A stretch of 64,000 nucleotides of DNA, taken from NCBI GenBank assembly GCA_007026445.1, contig VDMD01000003.1, forward strand, positions 1,178,001 to 1,242,000. Direction: 5' to 3'. The DNA comes from Schizophyllum amplum. Lineage: Eukaryota > Basidiomycota > Agaricomycetes > Agaricales > Schizophyllaceae. This document shows, piece after piece, positions 34,359 through 45,090 of the stretch. The translations under genes and the position numbers were made by a program. Every line of letters begins with the position of its first letter. Positions within the stretch are counted from its first letter, which is position 1. The notes under the pieces are model-generated. The model did not search any database and had not been told where the DNA came from. It worked only from the letters and a program-made list of their open reading frames with translations.

Positions 34359-36569
34359 TCAGGCTAGTCTTTTATCTCCGGCAGTGTACACCTCCTTCGT
34401 CCCTTCACCGTCATCGCCAGACGGGGCTCGGAATTCCACGATACTGTGCGAGCGTCGGGCGGGGATATCTATGCAAAGGCTTGCCGGACGCAGTGGTTCA
34501 CCTTTGTCTTCCCTGTTACCGGACTGGGTCGCAGTGACTATATCCTTAACGCTGAGTCGTTTCTCATGGCCGCCGGAGGAGTGTATGTTGCAGCTACAGC
34601 CCGTGAAGTTGACACCCGAGGACTTCAGGCCGGGCCCAGAAGCGATGCCCGAACTTGAAAGCTCGAGGTTGGAGAAGGCGACTGCGTCCTGCCGCTCGAT
34701 TGTCGTACGAAGATGATCTCGGGAGTTGAGACTAGAAGCGGGCAGGGAGTAGAAGATCATTCAGGTCAGGAGGGGTGAAAAAATGGTGGACGGTTCGAAC
34801 GCACATAGACAGGAAGGAAAGGAGGTAGACTGGAAAGTAGTCAGTGTCAGAGGAATATTCGAAAGGGATATCGTGATGAGCATGATAGCGGCGGGACAGT
34901 CAACATGGCGACTCACGTCGAATCAAAAGGAAGTAAAATGGCGCATAAGCGAGGGTGTGCGGCAGAGCAATCCACTGATAATATTTGGTCAGCAGTTGTA
35001 GGAAGATCCCGGGCGCCTCAGTGCGACGAGCATTTATGGACGCACGTACCAAAGCCAGACTTGCTGTGGCGCAAACGCTGCGGTCGCGTAAGTCGCTGCT
35101 GACTATGTCCTGAGCGCGGCTTACGTTGTGAGAAGACCTAGGCAAGATAACGCGAGTCAGCGTATTTATGCAAATGATCTTGCTAGTCGACGCACAGCTT
35201 TGCAGAACGTAGATCTTCAGGGTAGTGATGATTCTGTTCGTTCTATCACAGGAAATAAAAGTCAGGGAGATGATACATAGGAGATAGAGCGAAATGGGAT
35301 ACATGGCTACGATCGTTCTCTCTTGCTGCATCCACCACCACGCACCTTTCGTACGCCGTCCTTTTATGATCCAGCAGGAAGCACATCGCTCCTGTGATCA
35401 CAACGTCGCACGCGATGTCCGCGCTGAGACCACCAACAGAGTAGACTTCCAGGGTCCGCGTGTCACTGAAGACGACATGCTTGCCGATTCTAAATGGATG
35501 TAAGCGTAACGTGGTGGAAGGGTGATGGGGCAGGAGGAGACGCCATACGAGTTATGAGAATCACGCACCCGACCGCGGAGTACATAATCCCGAGGGCTGA
35601 ACACAACGAGGAGCACTTGAGACTGCTTCATTGAGGGATGTAAGCGATACGCACCAAACTTGACGAAGCCGAGGGCTGCCTGTATAAGTCTGAGGATAAG
35701 CTTTCCATAATTTCTTTGTCACTCACGATGAGGGCTGCAATCCAACGGCTATGCCTGCCCACTAAATGCGTAAGTGTTAACAAGAGAACGTACAGAAGTA
35801 GAAAGCGTACGCAAGTACACACGGCCTGCATAGAACCTGATGGTGCGCAAGTCTCAGCAATTTGAGCCTTACGCACCCGGGCCCTGTACTTCCAGTTGTA
35901 CGGAGTAGCTGACAACGACGCCAGGAAATATGGAAGACTGGGGAAGGCATGAGCGACTGCGCGGCTATGATCAGACTGCAAGAAAGAGAACAAAATATAT
36001 CCATGAGCGCGGAGAGCGAGCAAGAAAAGTGCAAAAACTGATTCAGTCGCGTTGTGTACTCACCAACAGCGTCCAATGGGGTAATTTCAGCGCCAGATAC
36101 TGCCCGAAATTAGACACCGTGTAATGGTAGTACGCTGCGGCGAGGAATGCGAGATGCAGGGCGTCGGCGGCACTGAAGGTAAAGAGGGATATGCATCGGG
36201 CAACAAGATAATTGAGCGTTCCGAGGATAAACAACGCGCTCCCCACTCACAGCAACACGCCCACGAACGCCTTGAATTGCGCCGAGTCGCGAGTAGCGTG
36301 CTCCGTGTAGTAAAGGTAAACCTGGAGGCACGTGATGCCAAACACGCTGATGACGGAGCGACGCAAGACGACGGTGTGAGGTGGGGGTTGCGGACGCCAG
36401 AGAAAAGTAGTGCGGTCGGGTCATAGCCAACATTGGTGCGGCAAAATCGTGAGTACCGGTCAGTATCGTAATCGATCGTGCTAGTCAAGTACAGCACCCA
36501 CACAGCGGAGGCCAAGATACCAACGAACGCCGCCCCGAGCAGGTCGTCGAGCGGGACGAGTGTGGGCAT
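34359..36569 (-). CDS. DUF6534-type multi-pass membrane protein
   Basis: Minus-strand gene with about ten short exons; start ATG at 36569. Exon pieces joined by frame give the layout of the basidiomycete DUF6534 family: MPTLVPLDDLLGAAFVGILA, VFGITCLQVYLYYTEHATRD, SAQFKAFVGVLLAADALHLA, AAYYHYTVSNFGQYLALKLP, SSIFPGVVVSYSVQLEVQG, VGRHSRWIAALI, LEVYSVGGLSADIACDVVIT, CFLLDHKRTAYERTNRIITT and LPHTLAYAPFYFLLIR. The C-terminal tail starts NSRDHLRTTIERQDA. Six or seven hydrophobic segments are visible, so an integral membrane protein of unknown function is expected. The family is strongly expanded in mushrooms. Some exon borders, in particular those before the tail and the true stop, remain uncertain; I used the stop at 34359. 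No obvious inactivating lesion was seen. Confidence 0.7.
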
Positions 36570-37915
36570 GGTGCCGTCGGAGGAAGCGCGAAGGGACAGA
36601 CGGTCGACCAGGGATCAAGCAGAGCGAGAGACTCCGGGGAAGCAGAAGACGGCACCCACGATGCATGAACGGTCCTCTCCGACTTCTATAGCCCGCCGAC
36701 GATGGCGCCCCTTCGCAGCTTCTATAGATGCCGGAGGCTTTAAAGCGCATGAGCCCGCCAGCGCCCTGAGGTCATGTATGCAAAGCGCACCCCCTCCCAC
36801 TCAGTCCGGCCGTCAATTGATTATAGCTTTTCATGAACGTGTGATTATGCAGTAAGCCTTGAGTAAGCGCTGGCTTAAATGGGCAGAGCCCTCTCTTAGG
36901 CTGACTGCAACAACAAGCGCGAAGCAATCAGTGTGTGCGCGCGCCGTGCGAGAATCGTACGTACCCATCATTTCCGCTCACGCGCCCGGGTCGTTCATAT
37001 CCTCACATGCATGCTGTAAGTATGGTCGGTGGCGTCTTCGTGCTTCCAGCCCCTTGCTGGCATCTTCGGGCTTCACATGCTCACATTCCGCGAGCTTCGG
37101 ATTCCGCGCCTGCGGGGTTCACGTTCAAAATTCGCACCTTCGAAAGTCGTATCCCGTATGTGCGCGCATGAACGAAGGGGAAAGATGATCCAGTCCATCC
37201 CAATACGGACATGTGGCAAAGCCTGAAATATGGGGGACGCAAAACCTGAAGTACCGTCAGTATACATAGAAACAACACAGAAAGGCCGTATTGGTGCCGC
37301 ATGCAACGGTCTGCCCGATGACTTACCCTCGTGGGGGAGAGGGGGGGGGGGGGGGGGGGGGGGGTCCACGAGGAGTCGTACTCATCGGTGTCTGCGTCGC
37401 ACCGATGAATGCGTGTGCAGTTCTCTGGGATACTTGATGAAGCCAGAACGATGCTTACGCAGTCCTGACGACGATGAATATGAAGCCCGAGCTATGCCTT
37501 TGAAGTCAGCAAAGCGATAGGTCTATAGTTGCCGTTGAGCACTCACTCATTGTTATTGACGGGAACCATGGCAGCGAGGCTCAGCGCGGTACCACAGACT
37601 GAGCGCCGAATCTTGAGTGGCAACAGTTGGAACGCTGGACAATGAGTTACAACGGTCGCATGCGGCATCGCGAGAGCCAAAGATCGGAGTGCTGAGCCGT
37701 GTGTGGAAGCGCTAAACACGAACGAGATCCCCGACTCATCTGAAAGCTCTCGCGCGCGATGCGCAAAGGGGTTTCGCAGGGAATAGGTGTCATAGATAGT
37801 ACATAAATGCAATGAGGGTGCTGGGCCGAGGTATAGACGGCCGAACGCAGAAGATGACGGATAGAGTAAACAGTAGACGAGCGATACATGCTGGAAGACC
37901 GGAAGTGATGATGCT
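36570..37915. other. Intergenic region with a 24-G homopolymer; no gene seen
   Basis: About 1.35 kb between two minus-strand genes. No gene-like frame was found. It contains a long G run at 37341-37364, listed separately. Confidence 0.5.
37341..37364 (+). repeat. Homopolymer of 24 G
   Basis: Uninterrupted run of 24 G preceded by GTGGGGGAGA. Such tracts can form G-quadruplexes and are also a common place for length errors in assemblies. Confidence 0.9.
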
Positions 37916-39000
37916 CTAGAGGGCAGTCCCGCGCTCGAAGCTCGCGCGAATCTCGGCGGTGTACTTGTCGTAGTAGCGAGAGATCTGGGGGAATGCTTTA
38001 GTATGAGTGATGTAGTCGACAGGCATGACGCAGGGCAAAGATGGACATGCGCGCGGCAGAGAAACACACCTTCTTGTTGAACACCCTGTTCTGCTCGTTG
38101 ATGTACGTGATATCGCCCTCCTCCTCGTTGATACGCTTCCTGTGGAACTTCTGTTTCTTCTCGATACTGAAAACGATGTTTTAGTACGAGGCGAGAACGA
38201 TAGAGCGCAGGCACGCACTCTCTGTTGACTTTGCCGACAACGCGGTCGATAGCCTCTTCGCTGGGCTTGTGGTCGCCATAAAGCAGCGTGTTAGCGGTGC
38301 GGTAAAGAGCATCGTGTGCTTCGTTAGCGGTGGGGATGACCTTCGAGCCCATTAGCACTTGCGGAGATGTGAGCAGACGCTGGCACGCACCTCTCCGCCA
38401 TCTTCTCTGCGCACAAGAGCGCTGCTGCTACTTCCGCCGGCAAGCGCCTGCGCCTTCTGCTCCTCGTAGGCAGTCAAGTCGGGCTTGATGAGGTCAAGGT
38501 CCTTCTTGTACTTGCGCCGTGAAGCGTCCGCATCGTCTGATGACAAGGGTCAGCTTCGCAGGGTCCACTCCACCCTCTGACCACATACCATTGAATTCGT
38601 AATCTGCCCTCCGCCTCTTCCTCTGCAGCTTCTTCTCCCACTCATCATTCTCCTCAATGGAGTACGACCAGTTCTTCGCGCGTTCGACATCCTCCGGGTC
38701 CGATGCGTCCGCCTTCAAGCGCAGCTCCTCCGCAATTTTGCGTTGACGGGCAAGGCGAGCCTCATCGCGCACCCTCTGCCGCGTTTGCTGCGTAGTCTCT
38801 TGCAAGGACTGCATATTCGCTCGCTGAGACTGAGCACGCCGCTTCTGGAGCGCGGAGAAGCGAGCCTGAAGGGAGGCGCGGGAGTCCTTGTCGGCAGCTG
38901 CATCATTAGAGTGCTCTCCAGCTTCTTCGTTGTCGGCATCATCCACGTCGATGTCGTCGGCTTTGGGGATGTCTTCGGCGGCAGGGCGAGGGGTGGTCAT
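37916..39000 (-). CDS. SYF2: Pre-mRNA-splicing factor SYF2
   Basis: Minus-strand, about four exons from the ATG at 39000 to the TAG at 37916. The protein opens with an acidic Asp/Glu-rich segment and then a long basic coiled-coil part (SLQARFSALQKRRAQSQRAN). SYF2-family blocks follow: ERAKNWSYSIEENDEWEKKL, RRADYEFN, ADASRRKYKKDLDLIKPDL, SEEAIDRVVGKVNRE, IEKKQKFHRKRINEEEGDIT, YINEQNRVFNKKISRYYDKY and TAEIRASFERGTAL at the C-terminus. The pairs 'N(R/K)VFNKKI(S/A)R(Y/F)YDKYT' and 'IK.SFERGTAL' are diagnostic. SYF2 is a component of the Prp19-associated complex in the active spliceosome and acts around the second splicing step. Length and domain order are typical. Confidence 0.92.
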
Positions 39001-39799
39001 GGTGGTCAACGACGAAGGGCAGTGATGCAGTGTTCCCCGCTTGGCCACCGGCTTGTTCGGAGCGGAGCCGTGGGAAATTATCGATCACCATACAAGAGCG
39101 GAATTTTTCGCGAGTTTTTCTTGGCGTCGGTCTTCTTCACCCTCTCAACTATGTTTGCTTCTCATCGCGCGTCCCCCTCCTCCTCCCCTCCCCTGACCAT
39201 TCCCCATCTTCCTTATGTCCATTCTACTGCTTCTTCTCGTCAGCCTTTCAGGCCTTTGCCGATTCTGACGGCGGTCGTCCTCCAGACCATGTCCTCTTCC
39301 CTTGAGGTGAGCATCCATCATTCCACATCCCCTCTAGTATTACATACCATTGTGATGATCACCTATCACATTCAAGCTCAACAGTCGTAACGACCACCGT
39401 CTTGACGATCCAACTTCTGCAATTCTGATCTTCCATCATCCCATTCTTGCTCATGATCTCTGATCATACCGAACGTTGCTGACATGAATTATCAGATATA
39501 TTGTTCCTCGTACCCTGAGGATGCGTCGACTGTCTCCTGTATGTGTAACGACGGCTCCGATCAAGGTCTCCCCGTATATCCACTTCAGCTCAATGAAATA
39601 TTGTCGTTCCTATTCGCGTCCTCGGCTTCCAGTTGCGCTCGATGGCTGAATCCTATCACCTGTTGAACTCCATCGATCATCGATCATCAAGCGCGCGATG
39701 TCGGGAATTGTAACTTTGAGCGAGTTGGCGCCTGGTGAAAGAGCCCTTTGATCAGAACAGTCCGCCCGCATCCCTCGCTTCCTCAACTCCCTCATCTTC
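39001..39799. other. Upstream of SYF2; no clear gene
   Basis: A plus-strand ATG at 39289 (MSSSLE) stands just before a GTGAGC donor and could be a first coding exon of a gene decayed downstream. I found no continuation with a protein-like pattern. Confidence 0.35.
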
Positions 39800-40840
39800 C
39801 TTTCCGTCCGTGTGCAAGTACGACGCAGTGACGGACTAATACCCCTTCGCCGAATGACTCCGCAGCCCTCTCAAAAGGTTGTTCATCCATACTTATTTCT
39901 TCGGTTTCTTTACCTGCGCAATGCGCTCATGTTCCGTGGCGCGCCAGTTGCCGAGACACAGTCTCCCAAGGCAGAGTTCGAGTTGCCGACGACCACCTCA
40001 AAACACTGATATACAGACTGACAGTCGACAGACCTGCTGTACTCCCACCGAGCCCATGTTGATACTAACACTGGCCACACGCTCGTCCTCTCTGAGGAGC
40101 GGGCCGATGACCTCATGACCTTCCGTCGACTCTAAAGCCGGCAGGAAACCCTGCACTTCATGGCTGCCTCAAGCAGATGTATAAGATCAAGCTCGCGAGG
40201 CGCTGCTCCCCGTTATCGGCTAGTACATCTGGTAACTTGGGCTCTGCAGGTGCGCAACTTGTCATGGACGCCGTTTACGCCAGCTTATGGAGGACTACGG
40301 CTTCGCCTGCGAGCTCCCTTCGAACGCCGACCAGGTTGCGGCTTACGTCAAGCCCTTCACTGAGCTCTGCATCGCGTTTTCGGGCGCCCTGCAGATGGCC
40401 AAGGGTGACGCCGAGCCATACAAGCTCGCAGCTCTGGCGCGCCCGCCGACAGTGGACGTCACTACGCTCAGCTACTGGGATCTCAGCATAGTGAATACTT
40501 AAACTCAGGCATGAGTTGCTGACTCGCCCCTAGGACTACGAGTCGGGAGTCTACGACTCCTCCAATGCAAGGCTGCACTTCCTCGCGCGCCAAGCAGGCC
40601 GGCGACGCTGTTTTGTAGGGCTTCAACAAGGAGAACAATGCAGGCGCTCTACTGGTACGCCGGCGCCGGCGCGACCGCCAAAAGGCCTGCCCGCTGGGCT
40701 ATGTATTCTCGAACCGTTCACTCCGAACGGCGGCCCACCAGGACCCACATCGCAGGAGCAACGTGCAGCCACGTTCTGCAATGGGCCTCTGCGAGTGCAA
40801 GTGTCGGAGCGAACGGATGGGCACGAGACTAAATTACTGG
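39800..40840 (+). pseudogene. Decayed reading-frame fragments of unknown protein(s)
   Basis: Protein-like pieces appear in changing plus-strand frames. Examples are FRGAPVAETQSPKAEFELPT (about 39930), HTLVLSEERADDLMTF (about 40075), NLGSAGAQLVMDAVYA (about 40230), then after a one-base shift LMEDYGFACELPSNADQVAA and VKPFTELCIAFSGALQMAKG (40287-40500), and FNKENNAGALYWYAGAGATA (about 40620). Stops and shifts separate the pieces, and splice sites do not repair them all. I could not name the family. Some of these could be true exons of a poorly resolved gene, but the overall picture is of a broken one. Confidence 0.4.
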
Positions 40841-40974
40841 TGTGCTGCTAGCTAGGTATATATGTGGTGGTCGGATCCTGAAGCTTGAAGGCAAGGCTGA
40901 ACGTTGATGCATGAACTTCTCAAAAGTGGGCCATTGCTTTGGAGCGAACCGCGAACTCTGACTACGACTCCCGC

Positions 40975-41310
40975 GACGTTTGGATCATGATACTGTACAT
41001 TATTGCAGGTTATAAACCGCGCGGTATGTAAGGTGCTGTCCTCGACACCGATACACAAACCCTCAACTGCAAGCATGCACAACTGTAGCGTGAGGTGATA
41101 GATGAGCACCAAAACGGAGGTCGTCGAGAGCCACTCGTTTGCGCCCCTCTCGTGAAGCGCATTCCCTGGCATAGTTCTCCTTGGACTTCTCGAAGGCGGC
41201 GTTCACCTCAGGGTCTGCATCGGGACCGAAAGCTGCAGAATAGCACGTAGTGAGTGACGAGATGATATGAACAGTTGAATCTCGACTTACGGGGTCCGTC
41301 GCCAAAATAG
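40975..41310 (-). pseudogene. 3' fragment of an unknown gene; repeat copy 1
   Basis: The minus strand reads FPDGIARYIGYFGDGP (about 41330-41285), a likely intron, then FGPDADPEVNAAFEKSKENY and ECASREGRKRVALDDLRFG, ending in a stop near 41060. The downstream flank and the end of this frame are related to 49620-49840. No upstream exons were recognised, so this is probably a truncated copy. Function unknown. Confidence 0.45.
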
Positions 41311-41574
41311 CCTATGTAGCGTGCAATACCATCAGGAAAATGACCGCCGTGTTATTACACGAAATGGCAGCCGCAATCGCATGACACAAAATAAGACGCA
41401 GCGCCTGCTGTGATTGCGCGCCATTGTCTGAGACAAGACGCGAGAACGTGTGATTTCACCACTGAGCAGGTGCTATAAGCTGTTAAAAGACGCGGGCACC
41501 TTGTACGACAGCGTTTAACATGGTGCACCATCCTATATTGCAGAAAAATGTGTACTAGCAGGGAGGGGATATGG

Positions 41575-42620
41575 TATAGGGTATTCTCTCAGATTATAGT
41601 ATCCTTGAGCCTAAGGTACATATCCGGGTTACGGTCCAGTACGGTATAGTGCGCGTTATACGCGGTCGGACACAATAACTCTATCGCACGTTCAATACAT
41701 GCGACGGGAACGAAGTCAACATCCTTGAGCTCGATGTATCCACAGGCAGCGTGCCTTCCCCAGTAGGCCAGGTCGAATCGCTTCGTGCGGACCGTGCAAA
41801 GGCGTAGACTCGTCCGAATCGGAACCCGTACTCATGCTCCGAGTCGCCAATTTTGATCAGGACGCTGTCGTGTCGTGGTCCCTAATTATGCCAACTGCGG
41901 TGTGTTCGGATACTATCGACGTGAACACGCGCGCTCATAGAGCAAACGAAGCGCACGCTCAGCTCACGGCAACACCGCACCTGCAAGGAATCAGCGGCTA
42001 AGTCGCAGAACACTGATCTAGACGCCCCGGCGTTGCTTTGAGTTCACGATCCGGGATGCGCTGGTCGTTGAAGGCAGGGCGTAAGACTCTCCCGAGCTGC
42101 TTGAGCGTCGGCGCCGGGTTTGCAATGTCGACGTGTTATTGCAAAAGAGATTCAAGTAGGACCAGCGGCTTGACTTTGAATATAAGCGTGAGGCGGCCGT
42201 CCTTCTCCTCCAGCTCGATATTCAGCTGGTCGTCTTCGGACTTCTCGCCGTCCTCTTCCGCTAGCATCTCAACAGTTCAACGAACGTGTCATAGCGGTCT
42301 AGCTGTGCGCGAACCTCAAGAACCGCATCACGCTCGGTGCATCCACAGAATCTGAATGCCGAAACCGAAGTACAGATAAGCACAACGTAGTTAGCATTGT
42401 AAATCAATGGCGGACGTACCTCGTGCGTGACCGTGCTCGGGCGCTTGCTCTACCGTCCATAATCCCGCTTGGTCTGCAGGTGCAGGCGCACGCCCAAGCC
42501 GGTCTCGTAGTTGTTGGCAGGCCCCTTGTGTCTGATTGCGTGAGTATACGGTCTTCATCGCCCCACCCTTGAGCCTGACGCGTGATCAGTCATTGCGTTC
42601 AGCTTTTGACGCGCCGCGGG
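41575..42620 (-). pseudogene. Pseudogene of unknown family with stops and frameshifts
   Basis: The minus strand carries a run of coherent protein segments broken by lesions. From upstream: LKGGAMKTVYS, a one-base shift, NNYETGLGVRLHLQTKRDYG with an in-frame TAG two codons on; ERDAVLEVRAQLDRYDTFVE, a shift, LAEEDGEKSEDDQLNIELEE, DGRLTLIFKVKPLVLLESLL, an in-frame TAA, then IANPAPTLKQLGRVLRPAFN. Further on are LIKIGDSEHEYGFRFGRVYA, another shift, TKRFDLAYWGRHAACGYIEL and NPDMYLRLKDTII before a stop. At least two nonsense and three shift lesions cannot be removed by plausible introns, so the gene is most likely dead. I do not recognise the family. Confidence 0.55.
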
Positions 42621-42689
42621 CTGCAACATAGAACCCCCGTCACTGATGCTTCAGTTTGAGAACGACGGCAGAGCGATCATGAGGGAGCA

Positions 42690-44025
42690 GGAAAAGTGGT
42701 GGAACGAAGAGGTGCTTACCGGTCTGTATACATGCAGTCCGGCATTGATATCTTAAGTGAGACAGATTCGTGCGGCCTACACGCGCGAGAACGCCGTGGT
42801 GGACGGAGCGTTGGTTCAGCTCTTGTTCTTCGAGGACCTCCCGGATTCCACCTCAAGGATGCCGACGACCTCTTGGTTCTGAAAGCGATCTCGCCTGCCC
42901 TGTACGAGGGAGTGCACGAGCAGACACTGTCTTGTCAGTACTTACAAGTCAAAGCTTTGTGGCGAACGAGCGATCGAAGCCCGGGAACTGCCGTGGAAAG
43001 TATTTGTAAGCCGCAGTAGGGGCAACGCAGCGTTCCTCTTACCTTCGCCATTGCGAGCGTTCGTCAACCACAGTCAAGTGCACGACCGATCGTACGGTCA
43101 GACTGGGGATGGTCGTTCGCCACAGGGACGAACACTGTGTACGTCGTCCATGCCATGCCATGCCTTCTAAGTTCTGCTGACCGTCGAGTCCGGCCAGATC
43201 TCGTCGTCCACAGTCCACGTCGTCGTACATTCTGTAGTCGCGGAGGACACCTGATTTTTCAGCGAGGACGTCTGCCGCTGGGTCACCTGCGTGAACCATG
43301 ACGAGGTGCAGGCCGAAAATGCGGACCGCACGACAGTAAATGGTTCGAGCGCTGATTGTGACTTCAGGTATCCTGACGGTCTCTATACGGATGATTGCGG
43401 TATTGGGACTGCTAAGGATTCCATAAGGGAGGGGAGGCATGTTATTGCGGAGATTGTGTTTGGTGCGTCGCTGTTCAGCTGTCTGCCGCACCTCGCTGAC
43501 TATGATCAGAACAGCATGTCGTTCATTGCAGGCGCTCTCTCGCCATCCCATCACCCTCATCGCTCTCATCACCGTCATCCTACTGATTATTGATTATGTC
43601 TTGGTGCTCATCCGCAGCTAGCTCGTATATTGTAGTGTACATCATGCAATAATATCGACTTTCGTGTGTCCTCAGGTGGAAGGTGTTCCAGGGCGCTCAG
43701 GAGGCCTCCTTGGTGCTATTATGGCAATAAGGTGCTGGCTGAGAGTATGGTGTTGACCGAAATACCTTCATGTAGCTTTGTTATTGCAGGCTATAACACC
43801 TTCCGCCTTGTGATACAGGACGGGACTGTAATTGAAACAACACGTTGTAGCATGCAGCGCGCCATGTTATGATGCGTTGTCAGATCAAGCGCGCAGCGAT
43901 ATGCTGCGTTGTACGAGGCCGGCCAAGTGTTATGGCGCGTCGTGGTGCGTCATAGCTGTTGTGTTCATACCGACAACTTACTATAACATGCCAGTAATAT
44001 AATTCCACGTTCTCAGCAGTATAAC
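42690..44025. other. Gene-poor, decayed stretch
   Basis: Contains a plus-strand fragment with a frame break near 42850 (NAVVDGALVQLLFFEDLP then GFHLKDADDLLVLKAISPAL) and AT-rich words resembling TTATTGCAGG(T/C)TATA near 43783, also seen at 40999 and 49638. No intact gene is visible. Confidence 0.4.
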
Positions 44026-44886
44026 TCAGTATTGCACGATATAATAGGGGGGTCCATTTTTCTGATGACCCCATATCTCTGTGCAGCCGAATATGTCTGG
44101 TAGGGGTGTTGACGTGTACGGCTTCAATTTCATGTGGAGATGACACGCCGGGTGCTTTTCTACTCTCGTGAAGTCGACGAAGAAGGCCTTCTCGAGGACC
44201 TTGTCGTAGAGGAAGTGGTGCGCGTCGTCGGCCATGAGGTTGGTGTGCTCGTAGCCCGCATCGTGTATGGCCTTCAGCGCCTCCACAACCTTCAGTCTGT
44301 AAAAAGTTAATCCTCTGCTATCAACGATAGTAATCTTGTGCACATACCTCCTATCCGCTCTATCCATCTTCGGGTCCATAACTTTCTGTGACCACGGCAC
44401 CCCGCCCCATTCCATGATGGCGCATGCGACCGTGCCACCCCAAGGCGTCCGGCCAAACCAAACACCGTGGTGCTTCGGTACAGCTACACCTTGCAGCTGA
44501 TGAAGATGCCGGTGATAGAAAAGGGCTTCCTTTCGGAAGATCTCCAGAAAGCTGCCTCCAGAGTAACGGTCATCGACATTGAATGCGACCTTGATAGCAA
44601 GGCGCTGACGAGGAGCCGCACCGTCGGAGCCGACGGTCTCCGCATAGAAAACGAGGGCAGAGTTCGAGTGCCAGTCATAACACCACGTGGTGTATCTTTC
44701 GAAGGGGATGACTTTGCGCTGCATGAAGGGCGGTGCGGTGATTATGCGAGCGTTGGGGAGCGCTTCGAAAGAATTTGCGTCGATCCCTTTGCCATATCGG
44801 ATAGGTCGAAGAAGGGTGGCCTTGGTGCTGCCGTTGAAGACGACGCTGACGCCAGGCTTGTTTCCGATGAGTGGCTGCTGTAGCAT
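44026..44886 (-). CDS. Protein-kinase-like protein with degenerate catalytic loop
   Basis: ATG at 44886, TGA at 44026; one likely 51-nt intron (44347-44297). About 269 aa spliced. It belongs to the small kinase-like proteins common in mushroom genomes. The VAIK-type lysine is in RQRLAIKVAF, a helix-C-like glutamate in FRKEALFYHRHLHQL, and the hinge region reads CAIMEWGGVPW. In the catalytic-loop position it has AIHDAGYEHTNL where active relatives have H-x-D-L, so the catalytic Asp is replaced by Thr-Asn. The DFG-position reads FFVDFTRVEKH. A catalytically impaired or inactive kinase is therefore likely. The intron length is a multiple of three and contains no stop, so an unspliced message would insert 17 residues. 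It sits at the edge of the decayed region and could be a recent casualty or a functional pseudokinase. Confidence 0.6.
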   Translation of the reverse strand: MLQQPLIGNKPGVSVVFNGSTKATLLRPIRYGKGIDANSFEALPNARIITAPPFMQRKVIPFERYTTWCYDWHSNSALVFYAETVGSDGAAPRQRLAIKVAFNVDDRYSGGSFLEIFRKEALFYHRHLHQLQGVAVPKHHGVWFGRTPWGGTVACAIMEWGGVPWSQKVMDPKMDRADRRYVHKITIVDSRGLTFYRLKVVEALKAIHDAGYEHTNLMADDAHHFLYDKVLEKAFFVDFTRVEKHPACHLHMKLKPYTSTPLPDIFGCTEIWGHQKNGPPYYIVQY

Positions 44887-45090
44887 ACCTAATGGCGGAC
44901 GGGAACAAAGTTCACTTTTGTCACGGTTCAAGTCACGGTCCTGTCATGTTGCATCACGTGACTGGGACCCACAAAGTCGTTGTTCAACTTATTGACATAC
45001 TGCAACAACATGATGATCCTATGAGTTATGCGGCTTGGACATTTACATCTTAAATCTCCAGTACAATCCAATAACATATACAGCACCACC

